Below are positions 37,525 to 46,675 of a stretch of DNA of 64,000 bases, one piece after another (within the stretch, counting starts at the first letter, position 1; the number at the start of each line of letters is the position of its first letter). The notes under the pieces are model-generated. The model saw only the letters and a list, made by a program, of their open reading frames with translations, was not told where the DNA came from and searched no databases. Position numbers and translations under genes: made by a program. The DNA is from Mucilaginibacter aquatilis (GTDB lineage Bacteria; Bacteroidota; Bacteroidia; Sphingobacteriales; Sphingobacteriaceae), in contig NZ_WQLA01000003.1 in NCBI RefSeq assembly GCF_009755275.1, positions 372,001-436,000 of the forward strand, written 5' to 3'.

Positions 37525-39711
37525 ATGTCTATCCAAAGCCGCGAAATAAAAACCTTTTTTTTCAGCCAGTACTTTTCTGACGGTTTGCGCATAAGTGCAG
37601 GATTGCTTTTACCTGCGGTGATATTTGCTCAGTTTGATATGTTGCAAACCGGGCTTACAATATCACTAGGTGCGGCGTGCATGAGCGTTATTGACAACCC
37701 CGGACCGGTAGTGCTGAAACGAAACGCTATGCTTATTGGCAACGTGCTGGTGTTTTTAGTTGCGGTATTAACGGGCTTTGCGCGTTACAATTTATGGTGC
37801 CTGGGAATTGAGGTTACGCTGCTTACGTTTGTCTGCTCTTTTTTGGTGGTTTATGGTAACCGCGCAGCGGCCATTGGTACAGCAGGCTTACTGGCCATGA
37901 TATTTATTATGGATAAGGCGCTAAAGCCGCAAGATGTGCTGACTTACAGTTTAACTGTATCTTCTGGCGGTATATGGTATATGTTGTGGAGCCTTGTGTT
38001 TTTTGGAATACGGCCTTATCGTGCTGCACAACAAGCCCTTGGCGAAAACATTGCCGATATTGTTAGCTATTTACGCATAAAGGCTGATTTTTATTTGCCA
38101 GAGACTGACATTGATGAAAACTACAAGAAGCTTGTTTTAAAGCAAATACAGGTAAGCCAGCATCAGGACGCAGTAAGAGAAATGCTTTTTAAAAGCCGCT
38201 TGGTAGTACGCGAGTCTACTAATTATAGCCGGATGCTGGTACTTACTTTTGTTGACCTGGTTGATTTGTTTGAACAGGTGATGGCAACCCACTATGATTA
38301 CAATCACATGCGCGAGCAGTTTGCCAACACCGGTATTTTGCAAGATGTAGGTAAATTATTGCACCGTATGGGCGATGAACTGGATAACATTGGGTATGCC
38401 GTTTTATCCAACACCTCCTATCACAGCAATGTGCGCTTCCTTGCAGATTTGGAAGAGCTGAAAACCCGGATAGATGCTATTGGTGCCGAGGGACATTCGG
38501 GCAGTATTATGGCCCTGAAAAAGGTGCTCATTAACCTGCGCGATTTAAACAAAAAGATAATCAACATTTATCGTTATCATAAAACGCGGGCAGCAAAAAA
38601 GCTCATTAAAAATCCGCATCAGGTAGAATATCAAAAATTTGTTGAGCATCAAGACTACTCACCACGTGTATTGCTGGATAACTTAACGTTCGAGTCATCA
38701 ACGTTCAGGTTTGCCTTACGCGTTTCCATTGTTTGTCTTGTGGGCTTCTTAATTACAAAAAGCCCTGCCCTGCTGCACCTCATCGATGATTTGAGCGGTA
38801 GGCGTATAAGCTTCGGTCAACATAGTTACTGGGTAATTTTGACAATTATAGTAATTGTAAAACCTGCTTTTAGTTTATCAAAGCAACGCAACTATCAACG
38901 CCTCATTGGCACCATTGTAGGCGGACTTATGGGCGTAGCTATTTTGACTTTTGTGCATAATGATACTGCACAGTTCTTGATTTTGGCCGTTTTAATGGTG
39001 GGTGCTTATAGCTTTATACGTACTAATTATGTTGTAGCCATTGCCTTAATGACTCCGTATGTGCTTATACTTTTCAAGTTTTTGGGTGTAGGTCATTTAA
39101 ATATAGCCGAGGAGCGTATAATTGACACCATAATTGGGTCTATAATTGCCTTGGGAGCTAATTACTTTTTATTTCCTTCATGGGAATCAGACCAAATCAG
39201 AGAAATATCAGGCGAGGTTTTAGCTGCCAACAGTGGTTACTTGACTAAAATAGCTGATACAATAAACGGCGTTCCGGTTACCACTACAGAATATAAACTG
39301 TCGCGTAAGGAGGTTTATATTAAATCGGCCAACCTTGCGGCGGCTTTTGAGCGCATGACATCGGAGCCTAAAACAAGGCAGCAAAAGATAAAGGATTTGC
39401 ACAAATTTGTAGTGCTTAACCATATCCTTTCGTCATACGTTGCTACAATGGCTTCAACAGTTGCCGATAAGGATGTACACCGCACAAAGGCCGACAATCT
39501 TAAGCTTATAAAGCGCAGTGTTGCATTGCTTAATGAAAGCTCAAAAAAGCTTGGCGGCAAGGTAGCAGATTTTACTGCAGAAAAGTTGCAAAGCGAAACG
39601 CCAGAGCTAACTGATTTAACAGCCGATGAAAACCTGGTTAAAGAACAATTAGGCTTTATTCAAAAAATTAGTGCAGATATCTTAAAAACTACAGATAACC
39701 TCATTAACTAA
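37525..39711 (+). CDS. FUSC family membrane protein (YccS-like)
   Basis: 728 aa. Two sets of membrane helices flanking a cytoplasmic helical region: N-terminal set about residues 20-150 (LRISAGLLLPAVIF, LTISLGAACMSVIDNPGPVVLKRNAMLIGNVLVFL) and second set about 385-555 (FALRVSIVCLVGFLI, YWVILTIIVIVKPAFSLSKQRNYQRLIGTIVGGLMGV), the latter being the FUSC/fusaric-acid-resistance-like signature. Relatives are inner-membrane proteins proposed to export aromatic acids, mostly unproven. Confidence 0.85.
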   Translation: MSIQSREIKTFFFSQYFSDGLRISAGLLLPAVIFAQFDMLQTGLTISLGAACMSVIDNPGPVVLKRNAMLIGNVLVFLVAVLTGFARYNLWCLGIEVTLLTFVCSFLVVYGNRAAAIGTAGLLAMIFIMDKALKPQDVLTYSLTVSSGGIWYMLWSLVFFGIRPYRAAQQALGENIADIVSYLRIKADFYLPETDIDENYKKLVLKQIQVSQHQDAVREMLFKSRLVVRESTNYSRMLVLTFVDLVDLFEQVMATHYDYNHMREQFANTGILQDVGKLLHRMGDELDNIGYAVLSNTSYHSNVRFLADLEELKTRIDAIGAEGHSGSIMALKKVLINLRDLNKKIINIYRYHKTRAAKKLIKNPHQVEYQKFVEHQDYSPRVLLDNLTFESSTFRFALRVSIVCLVGFLITKSPALLHLIDDLSGRRISFGQHSYWVILTIIVIVKPAFSLSKQRNYQRLIGTIVGGLMGVAILTFVHNDTAQFLILAVLMVGAYSFIRTNYVVAIALMTPYVLILFKFLGVGHLNIAEERIIDTIIGSIIALGANYFLFPSWESDQIREISGEVLAANSGYLTKIADTINGVPVTTTEYKLSRKEVYIKSANLAAAFERMTSEPKTRQQKIKDLHKFVVLNHILSSYVATMASTVADKDVHRTKADNLKLIKRSVALLNESSKKLGGKVADFTAEKLQSETPELTDLTADENLVKEQLGFIQKISADILKTTDNLIN

Positions 39712-39731
39712 CGAGGTGAATTTTCTGATGA

Positions 39732-40931
39732 CTACCGCCTGATAATGGCCAAAGCCCATGAAAAAACAACTGCGGAAACTATAAGCGTGCTTACCGCAAA
39801 CTCCAATGATTGATTAGCTACGTACCCCAGGTAAATGCTCCATATACCGCAACCAATAAACAATAAGCCAAAAGCCGCTAAAATTATTTGTTTAAATCGC
39901 TTCGTTATGCCACCAACTAAATAAACGGGAATGGTGGCAAGGAGCAAAGAAAACGCAAGTACATAAAAGCTGTAGTGTAAAGTGATGCCTGCTATTACGG
40001 CTAATAATCCCACACCAATTGCTGCAATATTTATTTTAGTGAGCAACATTGTTTGAGGTTTCATCAAATAACGGCCATACTTATCAAAGTAAATGATTAC
40101 ATCACTTATTGGTCCGGTGAACCACGTCCAGAAAACAAAGATGAGATACGGTATTGCCAGTATGGGTATAACTTTTACAATCAATATTAGGCCAATAACA
40201 AATCCCCATCTGTACTTACCGTTCATTTCTTCGAGCCAATAGGAAAATTGGAGCAATTTGCGATAAAAAACATTGCTCGATTTTATAGCTTGAAGCATGC
40301 CGGTACGTGCAAATTCATATCCCGGATCGGCATTTAATGCAGCGGCAAAATGTTCTTTAGCTTTCCGCGCATCTCCTTGCCGTAAGTAATAGTAGCCGGT
40401 GTTAGCCTGCGTAAGTTCGTTCTCAGGATCATCAGCCAGCATGTTCTCTAATCGGTTAAACGCTTCACCGCTTAAACCGGCACGGGTTTGTGCCATAGAA
40501 AGCATGTTGTTACACATGGCGTCATCCGGATCAAGATCCAAGCCGTTTAACGCTGTCTCAATGGCTTCTGTGTACTTTTTTTGGTTAATAAAAATTAACG
40601 CTTTTAGACCAAAGTAGGTTGCCGAATATGGATTGATGCTTATGGCCTGATCGATAAATTCTTCACCAAGCTTGTAATCATCATGCTCAAGCGCTATGTG
40701 GGCGTTTAGGTAAAATAGAAAGTCATTTTCGGGGTTGAGCCCTATACCAGTATTGGCGGCTTGTTGCGCATTTTTTAAATCCTTTATTCTTAAAAAAGCT
40801 GATGCCTGCAGGCTATATAACTCATCAGAATCGGGGTATTGAGTAAGGGCTCCTGATATTTTTTGCAAAGCAAGATCTATCTTATCGCGGCTGATAAGAT
40901 TTTGTATTTGCTGAAATAATTGATGCTCCAT
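39732..40931 (-). CDS. TPR-repeat membrane protein
   Basis: 399 aa: six or so N-terminal TPR units (about residues 1-215; for example DLKNAQQAANTGIGLNPENDFLFYLNAHIALEHDDY and EAIETALNGLDLDPDDAMCNNMLSMAQTRAG) then four to five membrane helices (about 230-395). The TPR part faces a soluble side, presumably the cytoplasm. Its ATG is 1 nt after the stop of the AAA ATPase gene, so the two are translated as a unit. Function unknown. Confidence 0.8.
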   Translation of the reverse strand: MEHQLFQQIQNLISRDKIDLALQKISGALTQYPDSDELYSLQASAFLRIKDLKNAQQAANTGIGLNPENDFLFYLNAHIALEHDDYKLGEEFIDQAISINPYSATYFGLKALIFINQKKYTEAIETALNGLDLDPDDAMCNNMLSMAQTRAGLSGEAFNRLENMLADDPENELTQANTGYYYLRQGDARKAKEHFAAALNADPGYEFARTGMLQAIKSSNVFYRKLLQFSYWLEEMNGKYRWGFVIGLILIVKVIPILAIPYLIFVFWTWFTGPISDVIIYFDKYGRYLMKPQTMLLTKINIAAIGVGLLAVIAGITLHYSFYVLAFSLLLATIPVYLVGGITKRFKQIILAAFGLLFIGCGIWSIYLGYVANQSLEFAVSTLIVSAVVFSWALAIIRR

Positions 40932-40932
40932 G

Positions 40933-42222
40933 CTACAAGTTCAGGTAAGCTTTAATATCATCATACATACCCGATGTGTTAGAGTACAAAGCATAATTGC
41001 GGGCCGTGTTAAACCATTCTTTAGTTGATGGCCGAACTTTTTTAATGGCGTTCATTACGTCGGTTTGAGTGATTTTTTCAATTTTACCTGAACGCATTGA
41101 TTGCCTCAACTTGTCTTCTGTGGCAAGCTCAACTAAAAGTTTTAAGTCGGCACCGCTGAAACTATCCGTTTTGCCAGCAATTTTGTCGTAGTCCATTGTT
41201 TCGGCAGGCTTGTCTCGCAGCATCATTTCAATGATGGAAGCACGGGCAGATACATCTGGTGGTGGGACGAAAATTATCCGGTCAAACCTACCCGGACGTA
41301 AAAAAGCCGAATCAATATGCCATGGAGAATTAGTGGCACCCAATATCAATACACCGTCGTTCTTGCTATTTATACCATCCATTTCCTGTAAAAATTGATT
41401 AATCAAATTTCTACCGGCAGATTGTCTTAAATCGCTTCTTTTACTACCCAGTGCATCTATCTCATCAAAAAACATTACGCAGGGGTTATTACTCCTGGCA
41501 ATTTCAAATTTTTCATGCAGGTTTTTTTCGCTATTGCCCACCCACATATCTAAAACCTCCTCAATACCTATATTCATAAACTTTGAGGCGATTTCACCTG
41601 CGGTAGCTTTTGATAAATAGGTTTTACCACATCCCGGAGGGCCATACATCAATATACCTCCTCCTGCCTTTTTGCCAAAAGCTTTAAAAAGATCAGGGTT
41701 AGCCAGAGGCTCAATTATTTTTATACGTATATCGTCTTTAATTTCATCCATTCCGCCAACATTACTAAAGTTAATGTCAGGCTTTTCTATGAAGGCATTA
41801 TAATCATCTTCGTCTTCAATTTCGAATGTTGGAATTTTTAATTGGCGTTCAATATCAGCGTCGTGCCAATCAGGATATTTGACCATAAATGCCTGATAAT
41901 GTGCAATTGCATCATCGGTATGTCCTGAATCAATTAATAATTGGAGATAAACGGTCAACAGCTCAGCATTGTCGTTGGTGTTCAACAACTCTTCGCATAT
42001 AATAATACCGGGTGTGTAATTTTTAAGCTTAAGGTAACATTTGGCTAAAAGCAGTTTACTTTCATCAGCAGGTTCATAGCCGAGCACTATATTCAAATGA
42101 TCTTTAGCTTTATCAAAATCATTCAAAGCAAAGTAGCCTTTTGCTACCTGTTTGCGTAATATGATATTATCAGGAGTTATTTCGAGGGCTTTTTCAAGTT
42201 CGGTTAAAAGTTCTCTGTTCAT
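40933..42222 (-). CDS. TPR-AAA+ ATPase (FtsH/CDC48-like module)
   Basis: 429 aa: TPR-like helices (about residues 1-125), then one AAA+ domain starting NFSNVGGMDEIKDDIRIKIIEPLANP (about 150). Walker A GPPGCGKT (194-201), Walker B VMFFDEID (249-256), sensor-1 GATNSP, and Arg residues 309/312 in AFLRPGRFDRIIF, followed by SGADLKLLVELA (sensor 2 region). The domain is of the CDC48/proteasome-ATPase clade but there is no protease domain. It likely remodels proteins; the following TPR membrane gene is the obvious partner. Confidence 0.85.
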   Translation of the reverse strand: MNRELLTELEKALEITPDNIILRKQVAKGYFALNDFDKAKDHLNIVLGYEPADESKLLLAKCYLKLKNYTPGIIICEELLNTNDNAELLTVYLQLLIDSGHTDDAIAHYQAFMVKYPDWHDADIERQLKIPTFEIEDEDDYNAFIEKPDINFSNVGGMDEIKDDIRIKIIEPLANPDLFKAFGKKAGGGILMYGPPGCGKTYLSKATAGEIASKFMNIGIEEVLDMWVGNSEKNLHEKFEIARSNNPCVMFFDEIDALGSKRSDLRQSAGRNLINQFLQEMDGINSKNDGVLILGATNSPWHIDSAFLRPGRFDRIIFVPPPDVSARASIIEMMLRDKPAETMDYDKIAGKTDSFSGADLKLLVELATEDKLRQSMRSGKIEKITQTDVMNAIKKVRPSTKEWFNTARNYALYSNTSGMYDDIKAYLNL

Positions 42223-42300
42223 CTATCGGTAGTTTGGTATAGCATTTATAAAAATGCTTACGCGCTAAAGATATAATAAAGTAGGCATAGGTTAAACAGT

Positions 42301-43056
42301 TCAAATTTTCTCTGTTAAAAACTTCCAGTAGCGTTTAGGCACATGGCGCATATGAAGTTTGGTATTTTTACGGGCTGGAATGTTAACGCTTTTAAAATAG
42401 TTTTTCCATAAATTCTGATATAAACCTTCATCTTCAGTATAAGATGATATTACGTTATCAGGTCGTGACGTTGCAAAATCAAGTGTTATATACTCTATAT
42501 GGTGCAAATCATAATAAAGACCATAATTGCGGCGCATATCATATATAATCCATTTTTGATCGGCATAGCGGTTTTTAAAATGCTTACCCACAAGTGGTAG
42601 AACGTTAAAATCAGGTTCAATGGCCGCATAAAAAATTCCGTCTTGCAATTTTTGGAACCTTATAAATGCTTCCATTCTGTGCTTTTCGCGTCTAACCATT
42701 CTTATAATTTCAGCAAGCCGCAACACATATTTATTGCCATAGTCTTCTTCTACATTTTTTTTTGAGTCAAAAACATAGCGTATATAGCCAATAAGCATAA
42801 TGTCTTCATCGTCCATGCCGGCTAAATGGGCAGCATACAAACGCTGCATTCCACCGGCCGAAAGCTTTTCTTGCAGTCCCTGTAAAACCCGGCCGGCACG
42901 TTTTTCATCAGTAATTACCTGAATCACTTCTTCAAACAAAGCTTTACTCAGCCACTCTCCTTTTTGAATTTTAACATGTAGTAATTTACGTTCGTAAATT
43001 TCAAATACACAGGTTAATAATCCTTCAAAGGTTCCGTCGTAAACCAGCGTAGTCAT
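42301..43056 (-). CDS. TIGR03915-type probable DNA repair/metabolism protein
   Basis: 251 aa, matching my recollection of the TIGR03915/DUF4130 family (TLVYDGTFEGLLTCVFEIYE at the N-terminus; GKHFKNRYADQKWIIYDMRRNYGLYYD; YQNLWKNYFKSVNIPARKNTKLHMRHVPKRYWKFLTE at the C-terminus). The family is a putative nuclease or glycosylase-like protein that always sits next to the TIGR03916 radical SAM protein, here 3 nt away. Biochemical role not established to my knowledge. Confidence 0.85.
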   Translation of the reverse strand: MTTLVYDGTFEGLLTCVFEIYERKLLHVKIQKGEWLSKALFEEVIQVITDEKRAGRVLQGLQEKLSAGGMQRLYAAHLAGMDDEDIMLIGYIRYVFDSKKNVEEDYGNKYVLRLAEIIRMVRREKHRMEAFIRFQKLQDGIFYAAIEPDFNVLPLVGKHFKNRYADQKWIIYDMRRNYGLYYDLHHIEYITLDFATSRPDNVISSYTEDEGLYQNLWKNYFKSVNIPARKNTKLHMRHVPKRYWKFLTEKI

Positions 43057-43059
43057 AAA

Positions 43060-44316
43060 TTAAAACAGATTTAATTGCGTTGTTGCGTTCTTTAAAAACT
43101 TGCTATGTGATTGTGATAAAATAAACTGCTTGATGTTGGTTGCAGTTAAATCGCGCCGTTCAAACCGCGAGCTGTTACAGGTTATAAAGTACTTTGCCCG
43201 GTTTAAAGCAACCCCTATTTTCTTTAACTGATCCCAATTAAGTTTACCAAACTGGCGGGCACTTACAATTTTATGAGCAGATTGCAAGCCTATACCCGGT
43301 ACACGTAAAATAAGTTGTAAATCAGCTTTATTAATATCAATAGGAAAAACTTCGAGGTTACGTAAGCCCCAGCTCAATTTTGGATCAATATCTAGGTCGA
43401 GATGAGGATTAGTATCGTTAACAATTTCGTTTACCTTAAAGCCGTAAAAACGCATAAGCCAATCGGCCTGGTAAAGGCGGTTTTCACGCACCATAGGCAC
43501 ACTGGTATGTAAAGCCGGTAAGCGCTTATCACTCAATACTGGTACATAACCCGAATAATAAACCCTTTTTAAATTGAAATTTTTATAAAAGTGATTGGCT
43601 GTTTGCAATACTTGTACATCAGTTTCGGGTGTGGCGCCAACAATCATTTGAGTGCTTTGTCCTGCAGGAGCAAAAATTGGTGCTTTTTTAAACAGAGCTT
43701 TTTCTTCTTTACGGAGTATAATTTCGTTTTTCAAAAACCCCATTGGTTGAATCATGTCTTTGCGGTTTTTTTCAGGAGCTAACAACTTAAGACCTGCTTC
43801 GGTAGGTATTTCTAAATTTACGCTAAGCCTGTCTGCATACAATCCCGCTTCGCGCATTAATTCATCACTTGCACCGGGTATTGATTTTAAATGAATGTAT
43901 CCATTAAATTTATGCTCAGTACGTAGTTTTTTAGCTACCCTTACCAATCGTTCCATGGTGAAATCGGCGTCTTTGAAAATGCCGGAGCTTAAAAACAACC
44001 CTTCAATATAATTACGGCGATAAAAGTTAATTGTAATATCAACAACTTCTTGCACGGTAAAAGCTGCACGCTTAATGTCATTACTACTGCGCGAAACACA
44101 ATAAGCACAGTCAAAAATGCAATGGTTTGTTAGTAGTATTTTAAGTAATGATACACACCGGCCGTCTTCTGTATACGTATGGCAAATTCCATTACTGGCA
44201 TTACCCAAACCTTTATTTTCATTTTTACGCTTACTACCGCTTGATGAACATGACACATCATACTTAGCAGCATCAGCCAAAATATTTAGCTTTTCTATTA
44301 TCCGTTCCTCAATCAT
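43060..44316 (-). CDS. TIGR03916-type radical SAM DNA modification/repair protein
   Basis: 418 aa radical-SAM protein. CxxxCxxC cluster ligands Cys66, Cys70 and Cys73 in NHCIFDCAYC; GYIHLKSIPGASDELMREAG and LSVNLEIPTEAGLKLLAPEK; and a C-terminal helix-hairpin-helix segment (RVPGIGLQSAHKIVSARQFGKL), a DNA-binding motif also in the family. ATG 44316 is chosen over the TTG at 44325, because a -7 element TATTTTTG lies directly before it. With the TIGR03915 gene it forms a conserved, uncharacterised two-gene DNA repair-like pair. Confidence 0.85.
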   Translation of the reverse strand: MIEERIIEKLNILADAAKYDVSCSSSGSKRKNENKGLGNASNGICHTYTEDGRCVSLLKILLTNHCIFDCAYCVSRSSNDIKRAAFTVQEVVDITINFYRRNYIEGLFLSSGIFKDADFTMERLVRVAKKLRTEHKFNGYIHLKSIPGASDELMREAGLYADRLSVNLEIPTEAGLKLLAPEKNRKDMIQPMGFLKNEIILRKEEKALFKKAPIFAPAGQSTQMIVGATPETDVQVLQTANHFYKNFNLKRVYYSGYVPVLSDKRLPALHTSVPMVRENRLYQADWLMRFYGFKVNEIVNDTNPHLDLDIDPKLSWGLRNLEVFPIDINKADLQLILRVPGIGLQSAHKIVSARQFGKLNWDQLKKIGVALNRAKYFITCNSSRFERRDLTATNIKQFILSQSHSKFLKNATTQLNLF

Positions 44317-44322
44317 ACCAAT

Positions 44323-44348
44323 CAAAAATACTAAATATTTTAGTATTT
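44323..44348 (-). promoter_or_regulatory. Promoter -7 element inside a palindromic operator candidate
   Basis: Minus-strand TATTTTTG (44323-44330), a perfect -7 for the radical-SAM gene, overlaps the inverted repeat AAATACTAAA / TTTAGTATTT (44326-44335 and 44339-44348, 3-nt spacer). A protein bound there would block the promoter. Which regulator is not evident. Confidence 0.5.
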
Positions 44349-44410
44349 GTTTGTATGGTGTAAAAACTTTACAACTATCAATTGGTTAGAAAGAAAATTT
44401 ATTTATCAAA

Positions 44411-44824
44411 ATGGAAAAAGTATATACAGCCGTGGTAACGGCCAAAGGCGGCCGCGACGGTCATATTAAATCATCAGATGGCGTTTTAGATGTTGAATTG
44501 CATAAGCCGCAGGAAATGGGCGGACAAGGCGGAGCTTTCACAAATCCAGAACAATTATTTGCCGGTGCATATGGCGCATGCTATTTAGGCGCGTTAGGTA
44601 GCGTAGCACGCAAAGATGATATTGATGTAAGTGAGGCTACAGCCGAAGTACATGTAAGCTTTAATAAGGATGATAACGCCTATGCTCTATCAGCAGAATT
44701 GCATGTTCATATACCTGGCATGAGCCTTGATGAAACCCAGCAATTGGCTGATAAAGCCCACCGTGCCTGCCCATACAGTAAGGCCGTTAGGGGTAACATT
44801 GAAGTGAAAGTATTAGCAGTATAA
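44411..44824 (+). CDS. ohr: Organic hydroperoxide resistance protein (Ohr/OsmC family)
   Basis: 137 aa thiol peroxidase that reduces organic hydroperoxides in the cytoplasm. Active-site Cys57 (AYGACYLGAL) and Cys120 (HRACPYSKA) are the two conserved Ohr cysteines; catalytic Arg is within KGGRDGHIKS (Arg15). Length normal for Ohr. Divergent from the radical-SAM/TIGR03915 pair with a palindrome in between, which suggests coordinated oxidative-stress control, although no OhrR gene is seen. A strong terminator follows. Confidence 0.93.
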   Translation: MEKVYTAVVTAKGGRDGHIKSSDGVLDVELHKPQEMGGQGGAFTNPEQLFAGAYGACYLGALGSVARKDDIDVSEATAEVHVSFNKDDNAYALSAELHVHIPGMSLDETQQLADKAHRACPYSKAVRGNIEVKVLAV

Positions 44825-44840
44825 TTTTGCAAAGCAATAC

Positions 44841-44878
44841 AAAAAGCGCCGTTTGGAATTTTAAACGGCGCTTTTTGT
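44841..44878 (+). terminator. Terminator after ohr
   Basis: 14-bp stem AAAAAGCGCCGTTT / AAACGGCGCTTTTT (44841-44854 and 44863-44876) with T5G following. Confidence 0.9.
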
Positions 44879-44962
44879 ATTAATGTGTTCCCGGTTTAAA
44901 TAGTCATTTTAAATGTTATTTAAACATTTACATTTGCTGTAATACTAATTTTAATACCGTTT

Positions 44963-46084
44963 ATGAAAATTGAAACGCTGGCCATTCATGCAGCCAACCA
45001 CACTGATGCATCAACCGCTGCAGTTATACAACCTATTGTACTGGCAACAACGTTTGAGCGCGATGAAGATGGAGGTTACAGCAAAGGTTTTAGCTATAGC
45101 CGTGCCGGGAATCCAAACCGTTTAAGTTTAGAGAATGTGCTTGCCAAATTAGAAGGTGGTGTTGACGCTGCTGCATTTTCATCGGGCAACGCGGCAGGTA
45201 TGGCGGTGTTTCAATCGTTAAAACCAGGCACGCATATTATTGCGCCTGATGATATGTACCACGGGCTGCGCAATCAATTAAAAATCTTATTTAACGGCAT
45301 TTTAGAGTTTGATTTTATTGATTTAAACAATGAAAACCTGCTTAAAAATACTATTAAACAAAACACCGGTTTAATTTGGGTTGAAACGCCATCGAATCCT
45401 CTCCTTAAAATTACAGATATTAAGGAGATGGTAACCGTAGCACATGAAAACAACATTAAAGTAGCATGCGATAATACGTTTGCCAGTCCGCTAGGGCAAC
45501 AGCCGTTAAAGCTTGGCGCCGATTTGGTTATGCATTCAACAACAAAATATCTTGGCGGCCATAGTGATCTTACCGGCGGCGCACTTATAACTCCTGTTAA
45601 AGATGAATGGTGGGAACGCATACAACAAATACAACAAATGGGCGGCGCAATTTCCTCTCCTGCTGATTGTTATTGGTTAACCCGAAGTATTAAAACATTA
45701 CCTTATCGTATGCGTGCACATGCCGAAAATGCGGGTTTACTTGCATCGTTTTTAGATAATCACGCTAATGTTGAACAGGTTTTATATCCTGGCCTAACAT
45801 CGCATCCGCAGCATGAATTGGCCAAAGAACAGATGTTAAACTTTGGTGGAATGCTTTCATTTTTAGTTAAAGGTGGCGTTGTGCAAACCGAACGCGTTAT
45901 TAATGCTACCAAATTATTTACCAGCGCTACCAGTTTGGGTGGAGTTGAAAGTTTAATTGAACGCAGGGCTGCTATTGAAGGCCCCGATACAAAAACACCG
46001 CAAAACCTGCTTCGTGTATCAGTTGGATTAGAACATATAGACGATTTGATAGCTGATATGGACGCCGCTTTAAATCAAATTTAA
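44963..46084 (+). CDS. Trans-sulfuration PLP enzyme (cystathionine gamma-synthase/lyase family)
   Basis: 373 aa Cys/Met-metabolism PLP enzyme. PLP-binding Lys195 in STTKYLGGHSDLTGG, the substrate/PLP loop FSYSRAGNPNRLSLE, PLP-ring-stacking Tyr in PDDMYHGLRN, and VETPSNPLLKI with DNTFASPLGQQP. This family includes cystathionine gamma-synthase, gamma-lyase and methionine gamma-lyase; the sequence alone does not separate them, though the N-terminus IETLAIHAAN and the LFTSATSLGGVESLIERRA motif fit gamma-synthase/gamma-lyase. Single gene, no metabolic partners next to it. Confidence 0.9.
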   Translation: MKIETLAIHAANHTDASTAAVIQPIVLATTFERDEDGGYSKGFSYSRAGNPNRLSLENVLAKLEGGVDAAAFSSGNAAGMAVFQSLKPGTHIIAPDDMYHGLRNQLKILFNGILEFDFIDLNNENLLKNTIKQNTGLIWVETPSNPLLKITDIKEMVTVAHENNIKVACDNTFASPLGQQPLKLGADLVMHSTTKYLGGHSDLTGGALITPVKDEWWERIQQIQQMGGAISSPADCYWLTRSIKTLPYRMRAHAENAGLLASFLDNHANVEQVLYPGLTSHPQHELAKEQMLNFGGMLSFLVKGGVVQTERVINATKLFTSATSLGGVESLIERRAAIEGPDTKTPQNLLRVSVGLEHIDDLIADMDAALNQI

Positions 46085-46146
46085 CTACGTTGTTAAAACT
46101 TTTTTGTATTTCGGCAATTGTTTAAGTATATCAAAAACATAAACTT

Positions 46147-46623
46147 ATGGCACTTGGCAAAGACGAGATAACAAACAATAACTTCAACCCGGAGGGGCAA
46201 AAAGCACACGCCTATAAAGTTGAAGACGATAATAACTTAGATGAAAAAGCCCTTAAGGCGCGTAACGTAATTTGGGGCGGCGAAATGGCAGATGCAGAAA
46301 CTCCAGGTCATGAAAGCCATGGTATGGGTGGCCATGCCTTTGGTGAAATCAATGAAACGCCTGCAGGTGATTCGCCGGGTAATCCATCGCGTAATGCAGG
46401 TTATAAAAACGAGTACTTCAGAAGAACTGAGCCTGCTGAAGAGCATCCGGAAAATCAAAATTTTCAGCCCGATCATCAGGAAGGTGCGCCTGACGAAGAT
46501 ATGGGTAAAGAGGAGTCACCGTCATTTGACGCTGCAAATGATAACAAGCATGAAGGAGGCGCAGAAGGTAACCCTGATAAAATTCAGGAAGGCACTACTT
46601 ATCATGATGGTGACGAGAAATAA
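46147..46623 (+). CDS. Small acidic, disordered protein of unknown function
   Basis: 158 aa, no signal peptide, almost no hydrophobic core, rich in Glu, Asp, Gly, His, Pro and Asn (for example HPENQNFQPDHQEGAPDEDMG). A short conserved-looking start (MALGKDEITNNNFNPEGQKAHAYKVEDD) precedes HESHGMGGHAFGEINETPAGDSPGNPSRNAGYKNEYFRR. I think it is intrinsically disordered, hydrophilin- or stress-protein-like, as often seen in soil Sphingobacteriaceae; the function is unknown. Confidence 0.7.
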   Translation: MALGKDEITNNNFNPEGQKAHAYKVEDDNNLDEKALKARNVIWGGEMADAETPGHESHGMGGHAFGEINETPAGDSPGNPSRNAGYKNEYFRRTEPAEEHPENQNFQPDHQEGAPDEDMGKEESPSFDAANDNKHEGGAEGNPDKIQEGTTYHDGDEK

Positions 46624-46629
46624 AGAAAT

Positions 46630-46658
46630 AAGGGCCGTCTCCCGTGGGAACGGCCCTT
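46630..46658. terminator. Strong hairpin between convergent genes
   Basis: AAGGGCCGT / ACGGCCCTT (46630-46638 and 46650-46658) with an inner TCCC/GGGA pairing. Weak T tracts on both sides, so terminator by position and stem strength. Confidence 0.65.
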
Positions 46659-46675
46659 CATGTATATGATGGAGT

